From: Phycisphaerae bacterium
GTDB taxonomy: Bacteria; Planctomycetota; Phycisphaerae; Sedimentisphaerales; Anaerobacaceae
Reading direction: 5' to 3'
DNA length: 64,000 nt
NCBI GenBank assembly: GCA_030615025.1
Contig: JAUXAB010000002.1
Location: 59,810-123,809 of the forward strand
A model generated the notes under the pieces. That model saw only the letters and a program-made list of their open reading frames with translations, made no database searches and was not told where the DNA came from. Positions 26,489 through 35,213 of the stretch are shown one piece after another. Numbering within the stretch: the stretch's first letter is position 1; each line of letters starts with the position of its first letter. A program made the position numbers and the translations under genes.

Positions 26489-28036
26489 TTAGTTTCCATA
26501 ATATTTTCCTTCTTCTCTTGCCGACATAGAGGCTACCGCTTCCTGCACAGCTGACTTTGGCAGGGTAAAGCAGAGACAGTTTCCTTGGCCGTCGCCGCTT
26601 TCAATCCATATGCATCCACCGTGCATTTCCAGTAATTCCCTGGCTATCGGCAGGCCCAGAGCTGATTCTTCTTCCCTGCCGGGATGCAGCTTCATTCTAA
26701 TCTGTGTGAAGCGATTGAAACTCTTGACTATCCTGCTACTTTCAATAGCCGGGCCGTCGTCTTCTACCACCACCATAACTTCATTGCCAATATCTTCTGC
26801 TCGCACACTGATATGACCATTTGAAGGAGTTGACTTTATTGCATTGTTAATAAGATTCCATAACGCCTGCGTTATCCTGCTACGATTTGCCTCGATAGCA
26901 AGCTCAGAATCGGGCATAAAGCTTTTTAGTTCAATGTGTCTTTCCTCTGCAAGCGGTGATAGGGCTTCTACAACATCTGAAATGACGGAGCAAAGACTAA
27001 GTTCAGCGAACTGGAGCTTCATTTTGCCCGCCTCAAGTTGTGAGATGTCAAGAAATTCACTAACAATCCTTCTGAACCCGTTAATCCCCTTCTCGGCGTG
27101 ATCGAGATTTTCCTGCAGCTCGGGACTAATTTTGCCCTGAGCACCTGTCATAGCGTCGGAGACAATATTCTTGAACTCATCCGCCAACGTCATTAATTGC
27201 CGGCAAACGGTGATAGCAAACTCATTTTTTAGCTGATTTTGCTTCTTCAATTGCAGATTTGCGCTTCTAAGCTCATTCTCTACCTGCATGCGTTCTGAAA
27301 TATCGCGAGCCACTCCACCAACCGCAATCTCTTTTCCGTTTGAGTCTTTAATGATTGACCTGGAAAGAGAAACCGGAAACACGCTGTCGTCTTTTCGCCT
27401 GTGGTAAAACCCAACCTGCCGGGTGCTTCCAGTAACCCCGAAAACGCTTCTGGTATTCTGGCTTTGAGTTTTTCCAATCCAGAGAATATTGCTGTCTTTT
27501 CCGATTATCTCTTCCTTACTGTATCCGTAGGTTTTACAGAATGCTCTGTTGACGAAGATAATCTTGCCCTCGAGATCGGTAATATAGACACTATCGGCGG
27601 TGCTCATAATAGCACCTGACAGCAATTGGAGCTGTTCTTTTATTTTCTTGTGTCTGACGGCATTTTCGATTGTGATTGGAACAGTTTTAAGATAGTTTTG
27701 TTCGAGGTCCTTTATGAGATAATCGTAAGCGCCTTCCTTCCAGGCTTTGACAGCAATTTCCTCATCACCGGCCCCGGTGGCAAATATGATGGATGTATTC
27801 TTCGCCAAATTCACGATATCAAATGCTGTGCCATCTCCGAGTGAGTAATCAGCGATTATAATATCAAATCGATCGCGGCCCAATATACTCTTGGCCTCTG
27901 AAACAGACCCGGCCACGGTGCAATCGTATGGAAGCTCTTTATCTTGCACCATTCGCATAAAGGCCATTTGATCGAGTTTATCGTCCTCAATCAGCAAAAT
28001 TTTATATCTTGTATTTTCGATGATTTTACCCCCCAT
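26489..28036 (-). CDS. Response regulator-PAS-histidine kinase-like protein lacking the phospho-acceptor His
   Basis: 515 residues from ATG 28036 (a GTG at 28048 is also possible). Domains: receiver (about 10-125; IEDDK, Asp in IIIADYSLGDG, Lys in LIKDL), PAS (about 140-250; FVNRAFCKTYGYSKEEIIGK), dimerisation helix and HATPase. In the helix the expected F-xxx-SHELRTPL is FAITVCRQLMTLA, so the His is replaced by Arg. The ATPase has the N box (NLINNAIKSTP) but a degenerate VEDDGPAIESS. It may signal without autophosphorylation. It overlaps the upstream response regulator by 11 bases. Confidence 0.88.
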   Translation of the reverse strand: MGGKIIENTRYKILLIEDDKLDQMAFMRMVQDKELPYDCTVAGSVSEAKSILGRDRFDIIIADYSLGDGTAFDIVNLAKNTSIIFATGAGDEEIAVKAWKEGAYDYLIKDLEQNYLKTVPITIENAVRHKKIKEQLQLLSGAIMSTADSVYITDLEGKIIFVNRAFCKTYGYSKEEIIGKDSNILWIGKTQSQNTRSVFGVTGSTRQVGFYHRRKDDSVFPVSLSRSIIKDSNGKEIAVGGVARDISERMQVENELRSANLQLKKQNQLKNEFAITVCRQLMTLADEFKNIVSDAMTGAQGKISPELQENLDHAEKGINGFRRIVSEFLDISQLEAGKMKLQFAELSLCSVISDVVEALSPLAEERHIELKSFMPDSELAIEANRSRITQALWNLINNAIKSTPSNGHISVRAEDIGNEVMVVVEDDGPAIESSRIVKSFNRFTQIRMKLHPGREEESALGLPIARELLEMHGGCIWIESGDGQGNCLCFTLPKSAVQEAVASMSAREEGKYYGN

Positions 28037-28445
28037 TTGGTAGCTCACTTAAAGTCCAATACATATTAAGTGTTCTCATTGCTTCCACAAACTTTTTATA
28101 ATCGGGAGGCTTGACAATATAACCAGCAACGCTGAACTTAAAGCTCTCAATTTTATCCTGCTCCTCTCTGGAGGTAGTTAAAACTACGACCGGAATTTGT
28201 TTCAATTCGTCGTCAGCTTTTGCGATTTTCAGAAATTCAATCCCGTTCATCCTCGGCATATTCAAATCCAGAAGAATAACACATGGCTTCTGATTGCCTT
28301 GTCCTCTTAAATGCTCCAGAGCTTCTTCGCCGTTGACTTTATGAACCAGCTGATTTGTTGCGTTGATGTCCTTAAGCGCACGTTTGACGGTCATTGCGTC
28401 CACGCTATTGTCTTCAATAAGCAATACTGGTTTCGAGTTTCGCAT
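28026..28445 (-). CDS. Single-domain response regulator (Rcp1-like)
   Basis: 139 residues from ATG 28445; a longer frame to 28541 lies in the upstream kinase gene. It is a lone receiver domain: LLIEDNSVDAM (acidic pair), phospho-acceptor Asp in VILLDLNMPRMNG, Thr in VVLTTSREEQD and Lys in IVKPPDYK. The spacing and the LxxxKANDELKQIPV-like strand resemble cyanobacterial phytochrome regulator Rcp1. The gene overlaps both neighbours, so it is very likely the phosphorylation target of the kinase at 28414. Confidence 0.92.
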   Translation of the reverse strand: MRNSKPVLLIEDNSVDAMTVKRALKDINATNQLVHKVNGEEALEHLRGQGNQKPCVILLDLNMPRMNGIEFLKIAKADDELKQIPVVVLTTSREEQDKIESFKFSVAGYIVKPPDYKKFVEAMRTLNMYWTLSELPNGG

Positions 28446-30252
28446 CTTTAATCTCCAATTTTTCCTTCGGTAACGTGAAAAAGAATGTGGCGCCGTTACC
28501 AACTTCGGATTCCACCCAAATCTTACTACCATACATTTCAATAATTTTCTTTACCACCGTAAGGCCGATACCGGTGCTTTCAAACTCATCTCGCGGCGAT
28601 AGTGTCTGGAACATCTGGAAGATTTTTTCGAAGTGCTTTTCTTTAATCCCGGGCCCGTTATCAGAGACGCTGAACTTCCAGAAAGCGTCCTCTTCGACAC
28701 AGCCGATTCTTATCTGGCCTTGTGGTTTGTCCATATATTTTACGGCGTTGCTCAGCAGATTCTGGAAAACCTGCATAATGCGGGTCTCTTCACATTCAAC
28801 TACCGGCAGTTCATTCTCGACAGTAATTTCAATGTTTTCCGGCGGAGCAACCATATCAATAACCTGTGGAACAAGTTCCGAGAGATTCACATGAACCTGT
28901 TTTTCTTTAACACGTCCAACTCTCGAATATTGAAGCACACCATCAATCAGGTTGTGCATTCGCTGCACCTGCCGGGAAAGCAAATTTATTTGCTCTCTGC
29001 CGTTCTCATCGAGCTTATCCATATAATCAGTTGCTAACCAATCCGCCAGCGTTTTGATTCCTCGCAGCGGTGCCTTCAAATCGTGCGAGATAACATAGGC
29101 AAAATCCTTTAATTCCTCATTAGCACTTTTCACTTCCTCCAGAAGCTGGGCCTGGCGCTCTTCCGCTTGCTTACGGTCGGTAACATCGCGCGCAACCGCT
29201 ATTATGTGGTTTTCTTTCTCCTGACTTACGTACTTCAGACTTGTTTCCACGTAGAATGTCGTTGCATCCTTGCGTCTATGCTGGCCTTGTATAACTAAAT
29301 CTGCCTTGAGTTTGAGTTCTTCTATTTGCTCCTGCCAGGAAGAATCGCCAGGTATGGACTCCTCGATGTCTTTAACGGTCATATTGAGCAATTCTTCTCG
29401 CGTATATCCCAAACTGACACAGGCTCTGTCGTTTACATCGAGGAAACGGCCCCATTCCGGTTCTATTACAAAAATAGTGTCATTTGACCTGTCTATTAGA
29501 TCTCGAAATAATCGCAGCGTCTCTGCCGCCTTTTTGCGTTCTGCAGTTCTGCCCAGCCGCTCAGCAACCGCATCTAACAAATCACGTTCTTCTTGAAGGA
29601 ACGGGTCTTGGCCGCTTTCTGCTTCTTCTGCAAGGTAGTAAACCTCAATAGCTCCTGCCTTTTCTCCGCGTACCATGATCTGGGCATACTGACTCAATTC
29701 ACTTTTTTCGAAATTATCTGTTTTGTATGTTACTCCCTCTAAAGTGATTCTTACACAAGTGATATCAGGATACTGATATGCGTTACGAATCAGCCCGGCC
29801 GTTTCCTGAAATATCTGCTCCAATGGAATCTTCTGCTTCTCAATAAGCTTGGACAGCCCATAAAGACAATTAAGATGTTTAATGCGATCTCGTAATTTGC
29901 TCTGGTCCAACGGGCGATTCGCAATTTCCGCTTCGAGTTTTAAGTTGGCGGATGATAATTCTGCTGTGAGCTTCTGGACCTTTTCTTCAAGGCGTGTATG
30001 GCTTCTACGCAATTCTTCGGCTTCTAACTTAGCCTTTCCTATTTCTTCCTTCCGTAGCTTGAGTTTTGTGACAGGGTTGGAAGTAATTCTATAGTAAAAA
30101 TATCCAAGAACAACTGCTGCCAGGATGGCGACAAAAGCACTCTGAATAACATCATTTTTGAGGTTCTTTTGTGCCAGCCAGAAAACAGTAATAATTACTG
30201 CGACGAATATTACCGCCAAGGCAATCTTTTTAATCGTATTTTTTATATCCAT
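28414..30252 (-). CDS. Membrane sensor histidine kinase (TM-coiled coil-GAF-PAS-HisKA-HATPase)
   Basis: 612 residues. Two membrane helices (about 8-25 and 37-55) with a very short external loop, a coiled coil (60-130), a GAF-like domain (about 135-235), a PAS domain (about 245-365) and the kinase core. The phospho-acceptor is in FAYVISHDLKAPLRGI; the ATPase has LLSNAVKYMDKP, VSDNGPGIKEKHFEKIF and GIGLTVVKKIIEMYGSKIW. The short loop suggests sensing in the membrane or cytoplasm. Its stop lies inside the start of the Rcp1-like regulator gene (32-base overlap). Confidence 0.93.
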   Translation of the reverse strand: MDIKNTIKKIALAVIFVAVIITVFWLAQKNLKNDVIQSAFVAILAAVVLGYFYYRITSNPVTKLKLRKEEIGKAKLEAEELRRSHTRLEEKVQKLTAELSSANLKLEAEIANRPLDQSKLRDRIKHLNCLYGLSKLIEKQKIPLEQIFQETAGLIRNAYQYPDITCVRITLEGVTYKTDNFEKSELSQYAQIMVRGEKAGAIEVYYLAEEAESGQDPFLQEERDLLDAVAERLGRTAERKKAAETLRLFRDLIDRSNDTIFVIEPEWGRFLDVNDRACVSLGYTREELLNMTVKDIEESIPGDSSWQEQIEELKLKADLVIQGQHRRKDATTFYVETSLKYVSQEKENHIIAVARDVTDRKQAEERQAQLLEEVKSANEELKDFAYVISHDLKAPLRGIKTLADWLATDYMDKLDENGREQINLLSRQVQRMHNLIDGVLQYSRVGRVKEKQVHVNLSELVPQVIDMVAPPENIEITVENELPVVECEETRIMQVFQNLLSNAVKYMDKPQGQIRIGCVEEDAFWKFSVSDNGPGIKEKHFEKIFQMFQTLSPRDEFESTGIGLTVVKKIIEMYGSKIWVESEVGNGATFFFTLPKEKLEIKDAKLETSIAY

Positions 30253-30269
30253 TTCTTACTCGCTCTGTG

Positions 30270-30321
30270 TTGGTAACTGGTAAATGGTAACTGGTATATT
30301 CGAATAACCAATAACCAATTT
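30270..30321. repeat. TGGTAACTGGT / ACCAATAACC simple repeat, copy 2
   Basis: TTGGTAACTGGTAAATGGT and ACTGGT, a short spacer, then AATAACCAATAACCAATTT. Same two-armed, self-complementary layout as at 25131 and 57129. It lies in the 75-base gap between two signalling genes. Confidence 0.8.
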
Positions 30322-30327
30322 CCGGCT

Positions 30328-30726
30328 TTACCGAACACTGGTCCGATTTATATATTGTTCCCATTTAGCTTTCACGATTCCGCCCAACTCCATTAGATCA
30401 AAGGGCTTTTTAATATAGTCATCAACTCCTACGTCAAACGCCTGGTCTAAATCAGCTATGACCCCTTTTCCTGTCAACATAAACACAGGTATATGCTCTG
30501 TTCTTCTATCGTGCTTAAGCTCAGAGAGTACTTCCAACCCATCCGTCCCCGGCATCATCCAATCTAATAAAATAAGTTTGGGTCTCTTTTGGCGTGCGAG
30601 TTCAAGCCCGGTTGGTCCGTCTTCAGCCAGATAAACCTTAAATCCATACAGTTTCAGGTTGTATTTCAGCACCATCCGGACAACCTCATCGTCGTCAACT
30701 ACCAAAACAGAAATCCATTTACTCAC
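30328..30726 (-). CDS. Single-domain response regulator (CheY-like)
   Basis: 132 residues, one receiver domain. VLVVDDDEVVRM has the acidic cluster, LILLDWMMPGTDGLEV the phospho-acceptor Asp, VFMLTGKG the Thr and IKKPFDLMEL the Lys, all intact. No output domain follows. As the first gene of the signalling cluster (30726 to 26489) it probably takes part in the same phosphorelay. The transcript start should lie in the 30727-31082 intergenic region. Confidence 0.92.
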   Translation of the reverse strand: MSKWISVLVVDDDEVVRMVLKYNLKLYGFKVYLAEDGPTGLELARQKRPKLILLDWMMPGTDGLEVLSELKHDRRTEHIPVFMLTGKGVIADLDQAFDVGVDDYIKKPFDLMELGGIVKAKWEQYINRTSVR

Positions 30727-31082
30727 CGTATAGACCCTTTCTAAGCTTCTATGGAGCTTGGACCCAAATCCGGCAACTTAGCCGGATTTTGCCGAAGGCG
30801 AATTTCCCTGTGTCTTTCGGGAGAACATCTTTGGGTCTCGAAGTTAAAATCCCCATACACAGAAGATTTTAAGTTTATTTATTTGTTCAAGAAGATTATC
30901 GGCATACGAAAACGGTGATTTAACAAAAATTGTCTTTCCTGGCACAATATTACGAATTTCCCGCATAAGTAGCAGTCGAAGTATGCTTGAGAAAAAAAGC
31001 TCGCCAAAATCATTGAGGCAACTTTTCGACAAACATGTTACAATCCATAGAAACGTTAGAAGCTGTCCTGTAGGGCTTTATT
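30727..31082. other. Divergent intergenic region with a perfect hairpin
   Basis: 356 bases between the response regulator and DUF763 genes. It contains a perfect 9-bp stem AAATCCGGC (30766-30774) / GCCGGATTT (30781-30789) with loop AACTTA, close to the regulator start. That suggests an mRNA leader structure or operator. A CGTTAGAAGC half-copy of the inverted-repeat family occurs near 31050. No gene supported. Confidence 0.6.
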
Positions 31083-32237
31083 ATGCAAAGAGGAATCGCA
31101 ACATTTACTCTGGATTATGGTACCTGCCCCAGGTGGTTATTTGCGAAGATGGTCAAATTAGGCCGAGAAATGACCAGGGTCCTGGTGGCTGAGTTTGGCC
31201 CGGATGAGTTCGTCCGCAGGGTCGCAGACCCGGTCTGGTTCCAGTCGTTAGGCACAGTCCTGGCATTTGACTGGAACGCGTCTGGTCTGACCACGATATT
31301 GACTGCTGCTTTGAAAGAGGCGATTCGCAGCCGCGAAAAAGACCTGGGTATCTTCATCTGCGGCGGAAAAGGCAGAACCTCACGCAAGACCCCGCAAGAA
31401 ATTGCCGGTTGGGCGGATAAACTGAGTTTACCGGGTGAGTGTGCCGAGAATCTGGTCTATAATTCCCGGATGAGTGCTAAGGTGGACAACTCGCTCGTCC
31501 AGGACGGCTATCAGATTTATCACCACAGCTTTTTCTTTTCGAGAAATGGTAGTTGGGCGGTGGTCCAGCAGGGGATGAACCAAATTAATGTGTCTGCTCG
31601 TCGTTATCATTGGTTTTCTGAGAACATTGAAGATCTTGTCTGTGAGCCTCATACGGGTATCGTCAGCGCGGCAAAACGGCAGCCGTCATTGAATCTTACT
31701 GCGCGAGATAGTGAAAACACCAGAGAGTTGAGCGTAGAATTTGCTTCGTCAGGATATCGCTCACTGATGAAAGACATTGAAATTCTACGGAAACACTCAT
31801 CTAATCTCAGTAAAATGGTCAGCCTGAAACACAAAGGCCAACAACTCACCCTGTTACAATTGGAGGACACTGAATTTAAGGCCCATCCGGTGGTCTGTGA
31901 AGATTTTTCCCGGAGTCGTTATTTGGAGAAGATCCTTCACAAGCTCTGCGACAGGCAGCCGGAAAATTATGAACGACTGCTGGCTGTTAAAGGGGTGGGG
32001 CCGAAGACGATTCGAGCCCTGGCTTTGGTCGCAGAGGTGATTTATGGGGCCGAGCCTTCCTATGAGGACCCAGCCCGGTATTCCTTTGCCCACGGCGGCA
32101 AAGATGGAACGCCATACGGTATCGACCGGGACACATACGACAACACCATTTCGATGATGGCAGAAGCCGTCCGACGCAGTCACATTAGCGCTTACGAAAA
32201 AGACAGGGCAATTAGCAGACTCACAACTCGCAGGTAA
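31083..32237 (+). CDS. DUF763 domain protein with helix-hairpin-helix motif
   Basis: 384 residues, spanning the whole DUF763 family: RGIATFTLDYGTCPRWLF at the start, FICGGKGRTSRKTP, SKVDNSLVQDGYQIYHHSFF-like core (AKVDNSLVQDGYQIYHH) and FSRSRYLEKILHKL. YERLLAVKGVGPKTIRALAL is a helix-hairpin-helix, implying non-specific DNA binding. The family is scattered in archaea and thermophilic or deep-branching bacteria; a role in DNA repair or processing is a guess. It stands alone between two unrelated blocks. Confidence 0.9.
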   Translation: MQRGIATFTLDYGTCPRWLFAKMVKLGREMTRVLVAEFGPDEFVRRVADPVWFQSLGTVLAFDWNASGLTTILTAALKEAIRSREKDLGIFICGGKGRTSRKTPQEIAGWADKLSLPGECAENLVYNSRMSAKVDNSLVQDGYQIYHHSFFFSRNGSWAVVQQGMNQINVSARRYHWFSENIEDLVCEPHTGIVSAAKRQPSLNLTARDSENTRELSVEFASSGYRSLMKDIEILRKHSSNLSKMVSLKHKGQQLTLLQLEDTEFKAHPVVCEDFSRSRYLEKILHKLCDRQPENYERLLAVKGVGPKTIRALALVAEVIYGAEPSYEDPARYSFAHGGKDGTPYGIDRDTYDNTISMMAEAVRRSHISAYEKDRAISRLTTRR

Positions 32238-32431
32238 AAATTGTTGTCCCTTACTCAGAATCGTGTCTTAATAATGTGCTTCGAAGGGTGTCTGTAAATG
32301 ACCTTCGGATTGATGGTGAGGAGGAAAGGTCTAAATGTTCGCAAAATTGGTTGGAATTGGAGAGGTGATTCGGGTATTATGAGGACGGATGTGTCTTAGG
32401 TTTAATAGATGAATTATGAAGGAGGCCGCTG

Positions 32432-33862
32432 ATGAGACGTATCAGGCGCCGAGATTTTGTGAAGGGTTCGGTGGCAGCCAGCGTCGCGCTGGTATTGCCA
32501 TTCTCCCGCGTGCGAGGGGCAAATGACGACATTCGTGTAGCGGTGGTGGGTATCCGTAACCAGGGCAGTAATCACATCAACTGGTTCCGGAAAATCCCCG
32601 GTGTCCGCGTGGTGGCGATTTGCGATGCAGATAAAAGTTTTCTGGAGCGCGAAGAGAAAAAATTCAGAGACCACAATGAAAAGGTTGATACATACGTCGA
32701 CTACCGCAAATTGCTGGAGGACAAGAACATCGACGCAATCATTACTGCCACGCCGAATCACTGGCATGCGCTGGTTACGGTCTGGGGGTGTCAGGCAGGC
32801 AAGGACGTATATGTTGAAAAGCCGGTCTCACATAATATCTGGGAAGGTAGGAAAATGGTCGAGGCGGCCCGCAAGTATAACCGAATTGTGCAAAGCGGCA
32901 CCCAGCGACGCAGTGACGAGGGACTACAGGAGGCAATCGAATATGTTCAGCAGGGAAATCTCGGCAAAATTGTTATTGTATACGGCATTGTCTATGTTCG
33001 ACGCGGCAGTATCGGAAAGGTGGATGGGCCGCAGCCGATTCCGAAATCAGTCGATTATAACCTCTGGTGTGGTCCAGCTCCTATGAAACCTTTGATGCGC
33101 AAGAATTTGCATTATGACTGGCACTGGGTCTGGCCTACCGGCAACGGCGACCTGGGCAACAATGGAATTCATTTTACGGATATCTGTCGATGGTTCCTGG
33201 ACAAAAATGCCCTGCCACCACAGGTGATGAGCATCGGCGGACGGTTCGGGTATATTGATGATGGTCAGACGGCCAACACACAGATTGTGCTGCTGGACTA
33301 CAAGCCGGCCCCCATCATCTTTGAAATGCGCGGCCTGCCGAGAGCGAAAGGTGACTCGGCGATGGATGCCTTTCGGGGAACTCGGGCCGGTGTTGTAGTT
33401 CAATGCGAAGATGGTTACTTCGTGGGCGGCTGGGCGTATGACAACGACGGTAAAAAAATAAAGCAGTTCAAGCGCACCGGCGGCAGCGGACACCACGCCA
33501 ACTTTATTAAGGCCGTTCGCAGCCGCAAAGTCAGCGATCTAAATGCCGACATCCTCGAAGGCCATCTTTCCAGCGCTCTCTGCCACATGGGCAACGTCTC
33601 CTACCGGCTCGGCAAGGAAACCTCACGTGAGATGGTCTGCGAAGTCATCAAGGGAAATAAGGAAATGGTGGATTCTTTCGAGCGTTTTCAGGAGCACTTG
33701 CTGGTCAATGGAGTGGATGTTAAAGCGACGCCCAGGATTCTCGGGCCGTGGCTTAAGATGGATACTGATAACGAGAGATTTGTCGGGGAGTTCAGCGAAC
33801 AGGCAAACGAACTTGTGAAGCGCAAATACCGTGAGCCGTTCGTTGTACCGGAGCAGGTGTAA
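32432..33862 (+). CDS. Tat-exported Gfo/Idh/MocA family oxidoreductase, second copy
   Basis: 476 residues, AAGGAGG 8 bases before the start. MRRIRRRDFVKGSVAASVAL is a Tat signal. The Rossmann segment is IRVAVVGIRNQGSNH, looser than the GxGxxG norm. The EKP motif is present in DVYVEKPVSHNIWEG. WHWVWPTGNGDLGNNGIH is the conserved substrate-domain segment of planctomycete exported members. It is a different subgroup from the gene at 2373. It opens a six-gene operon with short gaps (28, 34, 14, 37 and 21 bases), so the cluster likely processes one substrate. Confidence 0.88.
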   Translation: MRRIRRRDFVKGSVAASVALVLPFSRVRGANDDIRVAVVGIRNQGSNHINWFRKIPGVRVVAICDADKSFLEREEKKFRDHNEKVDTYVDYRKLLEDKNIDAIITATPNHWHALVTVWGCQAGKDVYVEKPVSHNIWEGRKMVEAARKYNRIVQSGTQRRSDEGLQEAIEYVQQGNLGKIVIVYGIVYVRRGSIGKVDGPQPIPKSVDYNLWCGPAPMKPLMRKNLHYDWHWVWPTGNGDLGNNGIHFTDICRWFLDKNALPPQVMSIGGRFGYIDDGQTANTQIVLLDYKPAPIIFEMRGLPRAKGDSAMDAFRGTRAGVVVQCEDGYFVGGWAYDNDGKKIKQFKRTGGSGHHANFIKAVRSRKVSDLNADILEGHLSSALCHMGNVSYRLGKETSREMVCEVIKGNKEMVDSFERFQEHLLVNGVDVKATPRILGPWLKMDTDNERFVGEFSEQANELVKRKYREPFVVPEQV

Positions 33863-33889
33863 TTAGACATTTATATTAGGAGCTGCCTT

Positions 33890-35179
33890 GTGGCTGACCC
33901 ATCCATGGCTTCAAAGCTCGAAAAGCGTCTCCCGTGGTGGCGTTCGCTTGGTCCAGCCCTCATCACCGCCTGTGTAGTGATGGGGCCGGGTAGCCTGCTG
34001 ATCAGCGCTAATATCGGAGCCAATCACAGATACGAATTGCTGTGGCTGCTGGTCTCGACCGGGGTTCTCATGGGCACGTACATGACTATGGGTGCGAGAA
34101 TTGGTGTTGTGGGTGGTGCGACACCCTGCACGCTGGTCGCTCGCAGGCTGGGCCGGCCTATCGCCGCTATAATCGGCATTAATCTCTGCCTCATCTGCAC
34201 CACTTTCCAATTCTCGAATAATCTGGCGGTCGCCGCCGCTGCTGAGACACTTGTCCCTAAGCTCAATACCCACTGGGTGCTGTTGGGACTAAACGGCCTA
34301 ATTATCGTCTTCCTGTTCTTGGCTACGCAAATCTATCGCTTCCTCGAACGCACAATGAAGGTTATGGTGGGCGTGATGCTTCTTTGCTTTGTCATCAACC
34401 TGGTCATAGCAGGTCCCAGCTTGCTTGGCATAATAAAGGGCCTTATCCCGAGTTGGCCGGAAGGGCTGTCATTGGGTGTCCCTAAGAAAATCGATGGAGC
34501 CATCAAGGACCCAATGATACTTATCGCCTCGCTGCTCGGAACGACCTTCTCGGTAGCGGCTGCATTCTACCAAGGGAACTTGGTGCGGGAGAAAGGCTGG
34601 ACCATCAAGGAATACACCCATGGAATTGGTGACTCAATTGCCGGCGTGGGTGTCCTTACAGGCATCAGTGCAATCATATTGATTACCGCCGCAACAGTCA
34701 TTCCCGGCAAACCGGCGGAGAACATCGGCACGCTGGCCCAGTCTCTGCAACCGCTGCTTGGGTCTACTGCACACGTGTTCTTTTGCATCGGCCTATTGGC
34801 CGTGGCGATGAACCCATTCCTCATCAATGCGATCATCGGCGGCAGTATCCTGGCCGATGGCATTGGTCGAGCACCGAAGCTCAGTGACCCGTGGCCTCGA
34901 CGTTTCACGGTCGTGGTATTACTGGTTGGTATGGTCGTAGCGATACTGGCGCTGAGAACCGGCCAGAAACCAGTCAAGCTCATCATCTTCGGCCAGGCAT
35001 TGACGGTAATCGGCAATCCACTTATGGCTGCCACGATGCTCTGGCTGGCAAACCGAAAGGATATTATGGGAGAGCGCCGCAACAGAATTGTCCTGAATAT
35101 TCTCGGTGGGCTGGGCTTGCTGGTTGTGATAATAATGGCCGTGCGGGTCTTATTCCTTGTAATTCTCAAGTTGAGCTGA
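33890..35179 (+). CDS. Nramp-fold divalent-metal transporter-like protein lacking DPGN
   Basis: 429 residues, GTG start 7 bases after AGGAG. About eleven hydrophobic helices. RSLGPALITACVVMGPGSLL aligns with TM1 of Nramp transporters, but the metal-binding DPGN is GPGS here. TM6, normally with an MPHN-like element, reads TTFSVAAAFYQGNLVREKG. The classical Mn/Fe coordination set is thus absent, while overall fold and helix spacing are kept. It may carry another cation or an organic substrate. Its place inside a sugar-acid catabolic operon argues against simple manganese uptake. Confidence 0.8.
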   Translation: MADPSMASKLEKRLPWWRSLGPALITACVVMGPGSLLISANIGANHRYELLWLLVSTGVLMGTYMTMGARIGVVGGATPCTLVARRLGRPIAAIIGINLCLICTTFQFSNNLAVAAAAETLVPKLNTHWVLLGLNGLIIVFLFLATQIYRFLERTMKVMVGVMLLCFVINLVIAGPSLLGIIKGLIPSWPEGLSLGVPKKIDGAIKDPMILIASLLGTTFSVAAAFYQGNLVREKGWTIKEYTHGIGDSIAGVGVLTGISAIILITAATVIPGKPAENIGTLAQSLQPLLGSTAHVFFCIGLLAVAMNPFLINAIIGGSILADGIGRAPKLSDPWPRRFTVVVLLVGMVVAILALRTGQKPVKLIIFGQALTVIGNPLMAATMLWLANRKDIMGERRNRIVLNILGGLGLLVVIIMAVRVLFLVILKLS

Positions 35180-35213
35180 ACAACGGCGTTAAACTAAGAA
35201 GAGAAGATTGCCT

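Noticed and set aside
30844..31032. A 62-codon minus-strand frame before the DUF763 gene
   Set aside because: No recognisable product or ribosome binding site; the region looks like a regulatory gap.
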